From Catonia carolina (Eukaryota; Arthropoda; Insecta; Hemiptera; Achilidae), in contig JAQMRL010000004.1 of NCBI GenBank assembly GCA_035578175.1, positions 38,866,901 to 38,930,900 of the forward strand: DNA of 64,000 nt, given 5' to 3'. A program made the position numbers and the translations under genes. Below the pieces are notes generated by a model. The model was not told the DNA's origin. It made no database searches and saw only the letters and a program-made list of their open reading frames with translations. This document shows positions 23,595 through 33,316 of the stretch, piece by piece; position 1 is the first letter of the stretch, and every line of letters starts with the position of its first letter.

Positions 23595-24215
23595 TTCTTC
23601 GCTAGCCAATAATAAAGTACTCGGGTATAAAATTTGACTGCCATCTTAAATGGACTGAGCACATTCAAGGTCTTTGTCAGCGTGTAAGAAAATTGATATT
23701 TACACTCAAGAAATTTAGAGGAGTACTGAATGGGGATACATTAAAAATTGTTTACTTATCTATTGTGCAGCCGGTACTAACGTACGGTATACCTGGGTGG
23801 GTTGGTACCAATGTGTCTTCTTTGGACTCCGGATAGAAGGTGCAGAAGTTGATCTTACGAATAATCAATAAAAGACAACCAAGGTATCCATGGGAACAGC
23901 TTTTTCAAGAATTCAACGTACTTGACATCCGCCAAATATTTGCAAGAGAAACTCTTATTTTTGCGTATAAAAATATAAACAATTTTACTACAAGAGCACG
24001 CCATTAAAATACCAGGAACAAGGATTTCTTACTTTTACACAAGGCCTCAAAAACGTTATACCAAAGGCATTTCTGCTATTTAGCGCCCAAACTAATCACT
24101 CTGCTCCCCCTAAAAATTAAAAATAAGCCGGATATCATAAGGTATAAAAAGCAGTAACCATTTGGCTATTGGAAGTAGGGAGAGACGCTATAGAAAAAAA
24201 GGTTACTCCAAGAAA
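23595..24215 (+). pseudogene. CR1/L2-like LINE polymerase C-terminus
   Basis: Plus strand: YSGIKFDCHLKWTEHIQGLC, RVRKLIFTLKKFRGVLNGDT, LKIVYLSIVQPVLTYGIPGW, then a stop at about 23833, KVQKLILRIINKRQPRYPWE, LFQEFNVLDIRQIFARETLI, a stop, and NTRNKDFLLLHKASKTLYQR. The order (Y-L-G)-I-x-F-D-x-x-L-x-W ... Q-P-x-L-T-Y-G-I-x-x-W ... Q-K-x-I-L-R-I-I ... L-F-x-E-x-x-V-L-x-I-R-Q is that of the thumb region of CR1-like polymerases. Three or more stops interrupt an otherwise continuous frame, so decay is by point mutation rather than rearrangement. The palm domain is absent. A possible 3' untranslated part follows to about 24310. Confidence 0.8.
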
Positions 24216-25104
24216 CATGTTGTTTTGTGAGCTCGGCTACCGGTTTCAATTTTAGTTTTCTATTTTTAAATAAATTCTTTTGTCTTGCATATTATATTGT
24301 TTGTTTTGTTTTTCATTTTTATAGGGCCTATGCTCGTAATTTTATAACAGCATATTATTTTTTAATAAAAATGTCTTGGTAGTTTAATTAGTATTTAAGT
24401 AACTAACATGTGGTTGTAAAATTGCTAACACACTAATAGATTACGGTAGTACAGTAGTTGCAGTAGTATAATGAACAAAGAAGCACGGAATTGATCTACC
24501 CTTGAACATGGGAATTCATAGTTGGGTGGATTAATTTCCCCACCACGAATTAAAATAAATAGTTTTTAGATTATCAAAGTATAATTAAGGAAATTAACAT
24601 GTATTTTGTATTGATTTTTTTGTAAGCAGTGGGAAATAAATAAATAAATGATGTGATAGCCAATATTTCATGTTATTAACATATCTGTACTAAGTTTTTT
24701 ACGCTAAATTAAACGATATTTTGCCCGTGCCGAACGATCGAGCGGTTACCGAGATAGCAAGGGTTCAGAATATTGTAAATATATATCAAAATTTAAACAA
24801 CGTATGAATTTGAAATTTCGTACACGCTGTAAGAATATAATTATCTATGTGTTGTTAAAATTTCAAACTTTCCGGTCAAATAATTATCGAGTTACACGCC
24901 TCTAAACGCACAAAATTTGTTGCTGTATCAAATATACTGGGTATTTTTGTCTTCCAACCTCGATATGGCAACGCCTGTAATAATAAATGTATTTTTAGGT
25001 AAATGGGTAAAGTTTTTTTTAAGTACCAGGTGGTAAACTATTTTTAGTGTAACCTATGTTTCAGTGTATCAGCTATCAGTTTGCGTAACAGTAAAGCTGT
25101 TGTT
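24216..25104. other. AT-rich stretch without a recognised gene
   Basis: The part at 24720-24970 (CGAACGATCGAGCGGTTACC, TCGAGTTACACGCCTCTAAA) has mixed composition and is probably an old transposon piece of unknown class. Otherwise nothing is seen. Confidence 0.4.
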
Positions 25105-25496
25105 GCTCAGGTCATCAGCCGAAAGGTTGGTTTGAACCTCTAGAGGTTTTACTTAGGAAAACGGGGAGTGAGGTGGTTTACAATTGCCTTTCTCGCTGAG
25201 TGGAAAAGAAAGTTCATCAGCATGCCAGGCTTTCTGAAAAGCATCTACTTTCAACCCTGCAAATGACACCTTCATTTCTTTCACCACAGGGTCTGGCTGT
25301 GTAATGAAATTCATTACTCTCAGATGAGATAACTCTGACTAGTGTCTTTTACACCTCTACCTCTTCTGTTCTTAAATGCTTCACTCATATGGTTGGCTGA
25401 CCATGTGATATGAAACAGAACTACTTTTTGTACCCATTGAACAAGCAGATCGAGTGCAAATAATTTAACACTCCACCTGCCTGTTATGGACAAAAA
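25105..25496 (-). mobile_element. SINE-like family B, full-length copy
   Basis: From GTCATCAGCCGAAAGG through GAACCTCTAGAGGTTTTACT, CAGCATGCCAGG, CCACAGGGTCTGGCTGTG, TGTCTTTTACACCTCTACC to CACTCCACCTGCCTGTTATG. One of the cleanest copies. TGTTGTTG just before it corresponds to the (AAC)n 3' tail on the minus strand. Confidence 0.85.
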
Positions 25497-26195
25497 TAAA
25501 TGTCAATTATAAAAATAATTTCATGATTTAATTAAAGGATTCAGAATAAATTAATAATTGTATTGTACAATATTAATAAATGATGCCCTGATTGCATAGT
25601 TGTTTTTTATTATTTTATTATTACAAAGTTGTTTTGTAATAAAACAACTAACATTTATTATTTAATAGTTTTGATCTAAAACTACTTCAGTAATTTATTT
25701 ACTGAGTATTTTGTACATGACAAATTAAAAATGCAATATCCTTTCTTATGTAATATGACTAAAAAAAAAAACAAAAAACAGTGAAGAAATGATTATAAAA
25801 TAGTATATTGCGACATTAACTAGTAGAACTTTAATATTAATTAATGTCATAATAATATTGATTGTAAGGTTATTATGAAAGTGATTTTTTTGTGCTTGCA
25901 TGTAAAGAATGGAATTGATAAATGTACCCCTATTCCTTAAACAAAACGCTTGAAACCTATTTCTAAACAATAAGTACTGATAGGCTCTAATACAATTCTA
26001 CTTAAATATCCTGCTCACCACCGAATTTTCAAAAGATGAAACTACAACTTTCACGGATGATTCGGCAATTTAATAGTAGTACTGTATAAGCTTCTCTGAC
26101 ATTTGCTTCTGAGAAAGTGCAAAACCATCTCATTATTATTTAGTTATTTTATTTCCTTTCATTTGTTTTCGGGATCCCGCCCTATACAATTAAGA
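25497..26195. other. AT-rich stretch without a recognised gene
   Basis: Contains a short inverted A/T arrangement (ACAAAGTTGTTTTGTAATAAAACAAC near 25622) and a 74-codon frame without motif. No repeat family recognised. Confidence 0.45.
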
Positions 26196-26205
26196 CTTGC
26201 TACAT

Positions 26206-27035
26206 CTTCTTCTTCTTCTACCTATTACGGATTAGGCGTAACGCCTGTTCCAGCTTCATGCCATCTCTTTCTGGGTCTCCCCAGGCCTCGTCTTCCTTTC
26301 GGTTGATAGTTTACCGCCCTCACCGTAATCCTGTCTGGCGGCATTCTCTCGACGTGGTTCGTCCATCTGTCTCTGTACTTGGACACTTTTCCAATCAGCG
26401 ATTCCTCTCTACCCAATTCTCTCCTTATTTCACTGCTACGAATCTGCTCTCTCAAGGAACATCCCTTCACTGCCCTCATGAATCTCATTTCTGCAGCCTC
26501 TACCTTTCTTAACTGAGCTGTTCGTAGCACCCAAGACTCACTGCCGTACAACACCAACGGCACCGCCATCACATCGTATAATCGCATTTGTGTTTCCCTC
26601 CGAGATTTCCTCCTGAAGGTCCTGTTGATGAAACCACAAACCGACTGAAATTTATTGACCCTCCGCAATATTTCGTTATCGTCTTTGTATGTGATGCTGC
26701 AACCCAAGTAAACGAATTCGGAAACTTGCTCTAGAGTCTTGTCGTTCAAAACTATCTTTGATCGTATTGGGTCTTTCCCAAGGAATGCCATCACTTTAGT
26801 TTTGCTTGTCGACAACTTCATGGTATATTCTTTGGCTATTTTATCAAGAAGCAGAACTGATTTTTGAAGATCCCCTTCCGAGCTTTGTATTATCACCTGA
26901 TCATCCGCGTATAAGAGAGTATTAAGATATGAATCTCTGGTTATTTTTATGCCTAGCGGAGCTTCTTGTTTCCATCGCCGTATTGCATCGTCTATATAAA
27001 TATTAAAAAGTGTTGGTGAGAGGCCACATCCTTGT
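26206..27035 (-). mobile_element. 5'-truncated LINE insertion with 10-bp target duplication
   Basis: CTTGCTACAT flanks the unit exactly at 26196-26205 and 27036-27045. Read on the minus strand, the inserted sequence begins inside the polymerase palm (GCGLSPTLFNIYIDDAIRRW), goes on to LLYADDQV and ends with the frame listed next. A (GAA)n tail (TTCTTCTTCTTCTAC on the plus strand, 26204-26219) abuts the target duplication. Truncation, simple tail and duplication mark a target-primed insertion that landed directly beside the foldback repeat at 27046-27495. Confidence 0.9.
26225..27033 (-). pseudogene. LINE reverse transcriptase, motif B to C-terminus, open frame
   Basis: An uninterrupted minus-strand frame of about 269 codons with no start of its own, since it is cut at the 5' truncation. 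Order: QGCGLSPTLFNIYIDDAI (motif B region, missing its first residues), LLYADDQVI (motif C, catalytic YADD at 26900-26911), KLSTSKTKVMAFLGKDPI (motif D), VSEFVYLGCSI (motif E-like), then thumb blocks LVLYGSESWVL, AAEMRFMRAVKGCSL, NHVERMPPDRI and GRRGLGRPRKRW near the end. The catalytic Asp pair is intact, but without the endonuclease and fingers domains it cannot be active. The lack of stops implies a fairly recent insertion. The fragment at 63190-64000 belongs to a related LINE. Confidence 0.9.
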
Positions 27036-27045
27036 CTTGCTACAT

Positions 27046-27495
27046 TTTCCGTACAATTAAAGAATTAATAATAATAAATATAGAAATGTTATCTAAAGAT
27101 CGTATTATCAGTCTTTTATTGTTTCCAGTATTCTGCAAAACGAGTGCACTTACCTATATAAATATCCTATTAATTTCAACACACTTGAATAACTAAAATT
27201 ATTGTGTACTTATGTGACGTTTTTAATGTTATGTGTAATTTCTTTTTAAAATTTTCATTTTTTTCTTTAATTTTTATCACGGTACTGTACAATGAACTGC
27301 ATAATATTTTAATATATTTTATAGAGCGTATTTTAATATATTATAATTAATAGGATATATATTAATTGCTCTCCTTTTGCAGAATATTGGAAACAGTAAG
27401 AGACTGATTATACGATCTTCAGATAAAATTTCTGTATTTATTATTATTAATAAATAACTTAGTGATTGTTTCTATGTTTCTTTAATTGTACGGGA
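27046..27495. repeat. Foldback (long inverted repeat) element
   Basis: The left arm, TTTTCCGTACAATTAAAGAA to about 27160 (GTTTCCAGTATTCTGCAAAA), is mirrored by the right arm, about 27370-27495, ending TTCTTTAATTGTACGGGAAA. Arms of roughly 110-135 bp pair with a few mismatches. The right arm has about 25 extra bases near its outer part (AACTTAGTGATTGTTTCTATG). The spacer is about 200 bp, very AT-rich and non-coding. This fits a foldback-type or long-inverted-repeat MITE. The LINE at 26206-27035 adjoins its left end. Confidence 0.8.
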
Positions 27496-27529
27496 AATTT
27501 TTAACCGTAATATTTGTATTTTGAAATCT

Positions 27530-27828
27530 GTTCAATTTAGAACAATATAAGTTACATCCCCATGACCCAATGAACTGAGGATGATATAACTTGTAAATAA
27601 GGTGGAGTGTTGTACAGACTCAGACCAACTATTCCTGTGAAAGTATGGTTAATACCCCCCCCCCCCCCATGTATCAAAATACACCGGTAACCACTGTGCA
27701 GTATTCAAATCCGTATAAAAGTAACGACCTTTACTAGGATTTTAACCAGGAACCTTCGCCTCCGTATATCAACTGTCAAATAGTGACTAATGTCGACGAC
27801 TTCACTCTAGATGAACCCAGTTGGTTTA
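27530..27828 (-). mobile_element. tRNA-derived SINE, family F, copy 3
   Basis: Shares CCCCATGACCCAATGA, GTGTTGTACAGACTCAGACC, ACACCGGTAACCACTG, CAAATCCGTATAAAAGTAAC and CCTTTACTAGGATTTTAACC with copies 1 and 2. The head is damaged (CTAGATGAACCCAGTTGG). A run of 14 C at 27656-27669 interrupts the body. It ends 3 bp before MITE G copy 2, so the F-G association seen at 5236-6144 recurs here side by side. Confidence 0.8.
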
Positions 27829-27831
27829 ATA

Positions 27832-28313
27832 TCGGTGTCCCACGAAGAGTGTGCTATTTTTGAATTAATATGCCGGACGTATCGCACATTCTACAGACTG
27901 GAAACTTTACAGTTATAACAAAATGGCGGAATAAGAAAATCAAATCAAAAATGGTACTGTTGATACCTCGGGTTTCAAAAACGCTTATGACTCGTTTTTG
28001 TTTCGTTACTATCAGTGCATAGCTATTCATGGACATCAGTTTGAATAAAGGCTAATGAAACAAATTGTGTTCATTAATAATTTATCACTTTCATATTTCT
28101 TTCATTTTATTATTTATGTAACATTGTAACAAATCACCAATTTGTATTGGTTATGCAAATAAAATTACTTTCCGCCATTTTGTTTTGATTAATCATAAGC
28201 AAATGAACTCGAGGGTACTTTTTACGTATCTATTTATTATAACGGTAAAATTTCCAGTCTGTAGAGTGTGCGATATTAATTCAAAAATAGGAACCTCTTC
28301 GTGGGAAACGCGG
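27832..28313. mobile_element. MITE family G, copy 2, TA-flanked
   Basis: TA (27830-27831), then TCGGTGTCCCACGAAGAG; at the right, CCTCTTCGTGGGAAACGCGG then TA (28314-28315). Inverted repeats extend about 75-80 bp from each side (AAACTTTACAGTTATAA / TTATAACGGTAAAATTTCCAG). The interior matches copy 1 (CATGGACATCAGTTTGAATA, AAATTGTGTTCATTAATAAT). At ~480 bp this is the uninterrupted length of the family. No transposase. Confidence 0.85.
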
Positions 28314-28789
28314 TATATAAATAACAAGAAAAAACGCTTTATGTAAATTTTTTCATGATAAATCATGTTTTCTTGCGTAAATCCTGGGGTTAAATAGTGG
28401 GGAAACAATTAGAGGCTTAATTAAAAATCCAAAAAAATATTTGAATCATTTGCACTACTAGTTTACATTTTTTTAACCACGCACTACTAAAATTTTACTA
28501 GCATGAATGTTAATAGGGGTGAAATTTCACCCCAAGTAACATTAATACAATAGAAAATAACAAAATTCAACTTTTATGGATATCATCTCACAGTAAATGA
28601 CCTATGTAAAGAATAACTGGAGTTAGCGACATACTCAAACACTATTACCGAAATAATGAGGCAATATAACCCTCTCTGGGGTGACAAGTCACCTCTGTTA
28701 TTATCCGAAGGCTAGTTATTCAATGTATTGAAAATAAATTTTAAAGAAAAGTTAATTTCATTTCATTTTTGATCTTTTTAATGTTGTTG

Positions 28790-29745
28790 TTTTGGGCATC
28801 AACCGAAAGGCTGGTTTGAACCTTTAGAGGCTTTACTAAGTAAAACAAGTAGTGAGGTGGTTTACTATTGCCTTCCTCATTAAGTGGAGAAGTATCCGCA
28901 TCAGCATGCCAGGCCCTCTTAACAGGTTGACTGCTGTGAGATATATTTTTATGTCTCGGTTCATATTGCCGGAAACGCTTTGAGACACATATCAGTGTCT
29001 CATTTTTGGCGTTTCTGACGCTATGGTAATAAAAATTATTCTAACATCAGCAATTTCCTTAGATTTTTCTAGTTTTTTTCACTCGGATGTTGTTTCATTT
29101 TTTATTCAGCATTAATTTTTGCACTTTAAAAAATTGGCGCTGCCTTCAGACGTAGTGGTTAACGGGCTTGGCTATTAATGGAAAATCACAGGCCGATTCT
29201 CAAATAGAGTCTGGAAATTACACGTAAAAACCAATTATTTCATACTTCAAAGTATCTCTGATAACCAAAATGTTGATACAACTTTAAATAAATAAATCCG
29301 TATTTTCATAATGGAGGGCACAATATGTTAAAAATTATGCGTGACGACTACAAAAATTATTTTGCAATTTTATACGTGTCGCATTTTTGTTTCAACATAG
29401 TTGATCCTCCTGTAGTTGCTATGAGTCATTTATTTTGCGTCTCAATTTATTTCTTCGTATTAAAAATTAAAAAATGAAATTAATTTTTTCTTACTAAACT
29501 AATATTTATTTACTATACTGCTTAAAATGAAAAAAAGTTTTAGCATTTCTGAAAAGACTAGTCAACAGTCAACCTGTTAAAAGCATCTACTTTCCACCCT
29601 GCAAATGACACTTTCACTTCATTCACTATAGAGTCTGGCTGTATAATGAAATTAATTACTTTCAATGTGGTACCATAATATATCTATGTGCGCTCCATGT
29701 GTATTTTTGTGTGTATTTTCTCAAAGGAGTTAACTCAGATTATAA
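28790..29745 (-). mobile_element. SINE-like family B, split by a piggyBac-like MITE
   Basis: The left part, GGGCATCAACCGAAAGGCTG to CAGCATGCCAGGCCCTC, stops at 28919. The right part resumes at 29581 as AAGCATCTACTTTCCACCCT and continues to TTCATTCACTATAGAGTC. The join restores the family consensus ...GGCCCTCT(T)AAAAGCATCT. The 5' head beyond about 29745 is missing. A smaller insert of about 50 bp lies near 29672-29722. Confidence 0.85.
28923..29576. mobile_element. piggyBac-like MITE with TTAA target duplication
   Basis: TTAA at 28919-28922 and 29577-29580 flank a 654-bp unit whose ends are perfect 11-bp inverted repeats: CAGGTTGACTG (28923-28933) and CAGTCAACCTG (29566-29576). TTAA duplication is the hallmark of piggyBac-type transposition. 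The interior has no transposase frame. A hairpin (GAGACACATATCAGTGTCTC) lies near 28981. A tRNA-like stretch (ACGTAGTGGTTAACGGGC near 29150) is inside. The SINE on either side rejoins perfectly, so the boundaries are firm. Confidence 0.9.
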
Positions 29746-29789
29746 ATTTTAGCTGAAATTAATTAGAAAACATGCAGGAATACTCCTCT

Positions 29790-29965
29790 AAAACGCTATA
29801 TTTTTCTTCTTAAAATTGATCGTGCTAAATGTTCTGAAATATGGACTAAGTGAAAAATGCGCTAAAAATCGGGTTCTTATTTTGTTTCCAAATCGCTAGA
29901 AATTTTGTTTCGTAATTTATACGATGTGGAGTAGTAGAATTATCATCCACACAAGAGATCGCCGG
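29790..29965 (-). mobile_element. LINE 3'-end fragment, family J (untranslated part)
   Basis: Reverse complement of the 3' part of 3225-3535: TTGATCGTGCTAAATGTTCT, ACTAAGTGAAAAATGCGCTA, TTTGTTTCCAAATCGCTAGA, TCGTAATTTATACGATG. Only the non-coding end remains. Confidence 0.65.
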
Positions 29966-30519
29966 TTTGTAACATTATAAATAAGTTATACACAATTTAT
30001 CATCATTCTTGCATTAATTTTTATTCTTTTTCATGTATGATATTTTATCTTCTTTACTATTCTTATTTTTATATATTTAACAATTTGTAGTACATTTTCT
30101 TTTAACCATTTTTAGCAATGTAAACAAATTATATATGGTTTATTATTTAGAATGTATTTTGTTAATTTTTATCATTATCTCCAAAATCAAGATCTTGTGT
30201 CGTCATATTATTATTATTATCTACATATTGTATATTATTACATGTTTATATATTTTAATATAACTATTAATTATACAAGATTAAATATGATGAGTTTGTG
30301 TCCGTCCTCTCCTCTTGGAACCCAGAACACAACTTCAGAAAAATTATATAGTTTTCTTCTTTTCTTGTTACTTGAGTTACCTAGTAACGCAAATTTGCTT
30401 AAACTTCTTTACTACTTTTAAAATAATATTTTATTTTTTTTAACACATTGCTTGGATCAGCTGTGTTTACAGTATTATGTTTTGACAGACCAAAATATAG
30501 ATATGTTTAATTGTACCAG

Positions 30520-30775
30520 TATTTTGGTATATTACAACGAATAAAATAACAAAAAACCAAGCTTTAAAACGAGCCGCACCAGAAATTTTTGTGTTTCTTA
30601 GTTGGTGAGGTACGCGGTTCCAAACACAGGCTTTATCTCTCATTTTACACTCTATAGTGTCGTTTACACCTCTACGTTTTATGTTCATGTGATAAAAAGC
30701 AGAAATAATTTTTTGTAGCTCTGGAAGTAGCAGATCGAGTGCAAATAATTTAACACTCCATCTGCCTATTACTCG
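30520..30775 (-). mobile_element. Chimera of family B head and family J LINE end
   Basis: A single minus-strand open frame (108 codons, 30467-30793) begins in the 5' head of family B (GRWSVKLFALDLLLPELQK) and runs without a break into family J (MRDKACVWNRVPHQLRNTKI...ARFKAWFF). The J part resembles the W-N-x-(L/V)-P-x-x-(I/L)-R block near the end of LINE polymerases. Either two elements recombined in frame by chance, or B and J are both parts of one larger LINE 3' end. I cannot decide from this window. Confidence 0.55.
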
Positions 30776-30849
30776 CAGAATCTTTTTAAACAAATTTGGA
30801 ACACGACATATTATATATAATGGTATAATATTCTCAATATTTAGTTATT

Positions 30850-31247
30850 GTTGTTTAGGTCATCAGCCAAAAGGCTGGTTTGAACCTCTAGAGGTTTTAC
30901 TAAGTAAAACGAGGAGTGAGGTGGTTTACCATTGCCTTCCTCACTGATTGGAAAAGTACGCTTATCAGCATGCCGGGCCCTCTGAAAAGCACATATTTTC
31001 CACTCTGCAAATGACACCTTCACTTCATTCACCACAGGGTCTGGCTGTATAATGAAATTCATTACTTTCAGATGACATAACTCTGATTAGTGTCTTTTAC
31101 ACCTCTACCTCTTCTGTTCTTAAATGATTCAGTCATTTAATTGGCTGACCATGTGATAAGAAACAGAACTATTTATTTTAGCCCTGCAACTAACAGATCG
31201 AGTGTAAATAATTTGACACTCCATCTGTCTGTTATGGGCAGCATAGC
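30850..31247 (-). mobile_element. SINE-like family B, full length, 11-bp target duplication
   Basis: ATTTAGTTATT at 30839-30849 and 31248-31258 flank the element. Inside, GTTGTTTAGGTCATCAGCC through GGTGGTTTACCATTGCCTTC, CCACAGGGTCTGGCTGTA and GTGTCTTTTACACCTCTACC to CATCTGTCTGTTATGGGCAG is full length. The variable-length target duplication supports retrotransposition, so B behaves as a SINE. The 73-codon frame inside is not a gene. Confidence 0.9.
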
Positions 31248-31575
31248 ATTTAGTTATTATTAATAAATAATTTATTTAGGACTCTCAATATTTGTCTTGA
31301 AGTACATTTAATTAACTTTATTTTTTTATTGTTCCAGGTATGTTAACTGTCTTGTTTAGAAGATGTAACTACTTTGAAAATTTTGTAAGTTAATATTTCT
31401 TTAATTTATAATTATAATATTTTGCTTACCTTTAAGAAAGGCTTGCTTTTGACGTATGTCAAAATACTAATATGTTTATGTTTATTACATAACTGAACTT
31501 ACACACTTTATTATTTACGTATGTTGTTTTTTCTATTGTGTTAACTTTTTAGAACTTTCTGGATTATTCTTTCTG

Positions 31576-31582
<7 letters not shown>

Positions 31583-31612
<30 letters not shown>

Positions 31613-32657
31613 TTTAATAACTTTTTTTGCAACTATATACTACGATACAACGAGCAAATTAGATGACAGTAAACAAAGGATGACAAGGGAAAAAAAAGAA
31701 AAAAAAAGAAATAAAAATAAATAAATGAAAAAGAACAGTGATACCCATTGGTATATGTTCTATGAAATAAAGTTCATGATACATGAATGATAAATAACAA
31801 CATAAGAAAAAAAAGAAGAAAGAAAAATAAAATAAATCACTTTATAGAAGATCTCTGGCCCATTGACGTTTCAACCTGCGCTGCGGATTTCCTGGTAGTG
31901 ATGCATCCGATAGTTTGGTGATTAATTCGTTGGGGTGATCATGCAATTTTCTGTGAAAAACACTGTAGCTGGACTTAACTACTTCACTTATGAACGGAAT
32001 ATTAAGGTCGTCATGTAGAATTTTGTTGTTGACATAAAAAGGTGCGCAGGTGATTAAACGTAGGCATTTTGACTGAAAGGCTTGTAATTTTTGTAGATTG
32101 CTCGGTTTAGCTGTGCCATAAATTTGTAGTCCATAGGTCCATATTGGTTTGAGATAAACTTTGTATAGTAATAGTTTAGATTTTAGAGTCAGTGAAGAGC
32201 GGCGTCCAAGAAGTCGAAATAGTTCTTTCAATTTGGAGTTCAAAGTCAGTCTTTTGGTTTTTATATGAGTCGCCCAGGTGAGTCTCTTGTCAAAGTGAAG
32301 TCCAAGGTATTTAACTTTTTGTCGTTGTGGTATCGGTTTATTGTCGAGGAATAGTTGAGGACATTCGCCTTTCCGGAGAGAAAAGGTGACATGCACTGAT
32401 TTTGAAGCATTGAATTGGATCCTCCAGATTTTTAACCAATAATTTAAAAAGTTAATGTGACTTTGTAAATTATTACTTGCTGTTTCTGGCTTTACATCAG
32501 AAGAAAGGATGACTGTATCGTCAGCATAAGTCGCTAAGGTGGTGTTAGCAGATGCAGGTAGATCTGATGTATAGATGCTGTAAAGCAGTGGCGACAAGAT
32601 TGATCCTTGTGGAACACCATCGACGATTTGTTTGTAGTCAGACAGAGCCGTGTTATG
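31583..32657 (-). mobile_element. Recent jockey-like LINE insertion with poly(A) and 12-bp target duplication
   Basis: TTCTGGAAATTT occurs at 31571-31582 and 32658-32669. The minus-strand unit starts at the 5' truncation in the polymerase palm, encodes the frame listed next, has a ~230-bp 3' untranslated part, and ends in a 29-base A tract (T tract 31581-31609 on the plus strand, its first bases ambiguous with the target copy). The long pure tail, perfect target duplication and stop-free frame make this the youngest-looking LINE in the window. Confidence 0.92.
31842..32657 (-). pseudogene. Jockey-like reverse transcriptase, motif B to C-terminus, open frame
   Basis: Minus frame open from the truncation point: GVPQGSILSPLLYSIYTSDL (motif B region), then TYADDTVILSS (motif C; YADD at residues 24-27 counted from the first Met), NASKSVHVTFSLRKG (motif D), VKYLGLHFDKRLTWATHIK (motif E region), LKPIWTYGLQIYGTA, SKCLRLITCAPFYVNN, KILHDDLNIPFISEVV, and a C-terminal LKRQWARDLL ending at a stop at 31842. 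This is the standard C-terminal half of jockey-clade proteins. With 251 codons after the first Met it lacks the endonuclease and fingers domains, so it is inactive despite the intact catalytic residues. Older relatives in the window lie at 44894-45190 and 58900-59405. Confidence 0.92.
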
Positions 32658-32835
32658 TTCTGGAAATTTCTAAAAAATTACTAGCATGTATAGTATGAAA
32701 TTACTAGCACCAATAGTATGAATAGGTATGCGTTAAATAATTGATGGGAACTCTTATCGAGCTTTTGTAGTGTAAATAAAGTTCTCTTGTTTAGAGTTAT
32801 CTTTTTATCTTTTAGAGTTAGGTTATCTTGTTATT

Positions 32836-33150
32836 TTTACTTTCTCTTGCCTATTTGAATATAGGCCTGTAGGAAGGAAAGTATTGTTTTGTCGATTTTT
32901 CGAAATCGAGTTTTCATCGGATCTACACGTTTTCACACCCCCTGAACCCAAAAACCATGTTTTTAGTGATTGGTCTGTGTATGTGCGCGCGCGTTTGTGT
33001 GTGTGTGGTGTGAACAGAATATCTCAAGAACGGAACATTGTACGAACTTAAAACTTGAAACTTAAGTAAGATACTACTACCGGACTCAACACGCACATTT
33101 TCATTAAAAATCGGTCAACCGGAAGTAGTAGTTTATTCGTGTCATTTTTT
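32836..33150 (+). mobile_element. Family A repeat, 5' third
   Basis: TTTACTTTCTCTTGCC, GTAGGAAGGAAAGTATTG, CGAAATCGAGTTTTCATCGG, a (GT)n/GCGC tract at 32988-33010, CTCAAGAACGGAACATTGTA, GGTCAACCGGAAGTAGTAGT. It ends abruptly at TTCGTGTCATTTTTTT, where a family B head begins. Confidence 0.8.
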
Positions 33151-33154
33151 TTAA

Positions 33155-33240
33155 ATGAACTATTTTTGTAGCCCTGGAACCAACAGATTAATTTAATTAA
33201 AGCAATTAATTTAACACTCCACCTGCCCGTTATGGGCATT
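33155..33240 (-). mobile_element. SINE-like family B, 5'-head fragment
   Basis: GAACTATTTTTGTAGCCCTG, GAACCAACAGA, TTTAACACTCCACCTGCCCG, TTATGGGC: only the head of family B, joined directly to family A on the left and to a pogo-like end on the right. Confidence 0.7.
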
Positions 33241-33316
33241 GTATTGAATTATCCGAACTATTTGATTATCAGAACCACTTTGGTCCCAATTAGTACGGAT
33301 AACTGATGGTCCACTG
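33241..33316 (-). mobile_element. pogo/Tigger-like terminus
   Basis: On the minus strand the end reads CAGTGGACCATCAGTTATCC, followed by GTACTAATTGGGACC and TCTGATAATCAAATAGTTCG. Terminal CAGT and repeated (T)TATCCG/GATAATC blocks are typical of pogo/Tigger elements, and the end abuts TA (33317-33318). The opposite end was not found. Confidence 0.55.

Noticed and set aside
26103..26512. Plus-strand frames of 67 and 84 codons
   Set aside because: They are antisense to the LINE polymerase at 26225-27033.
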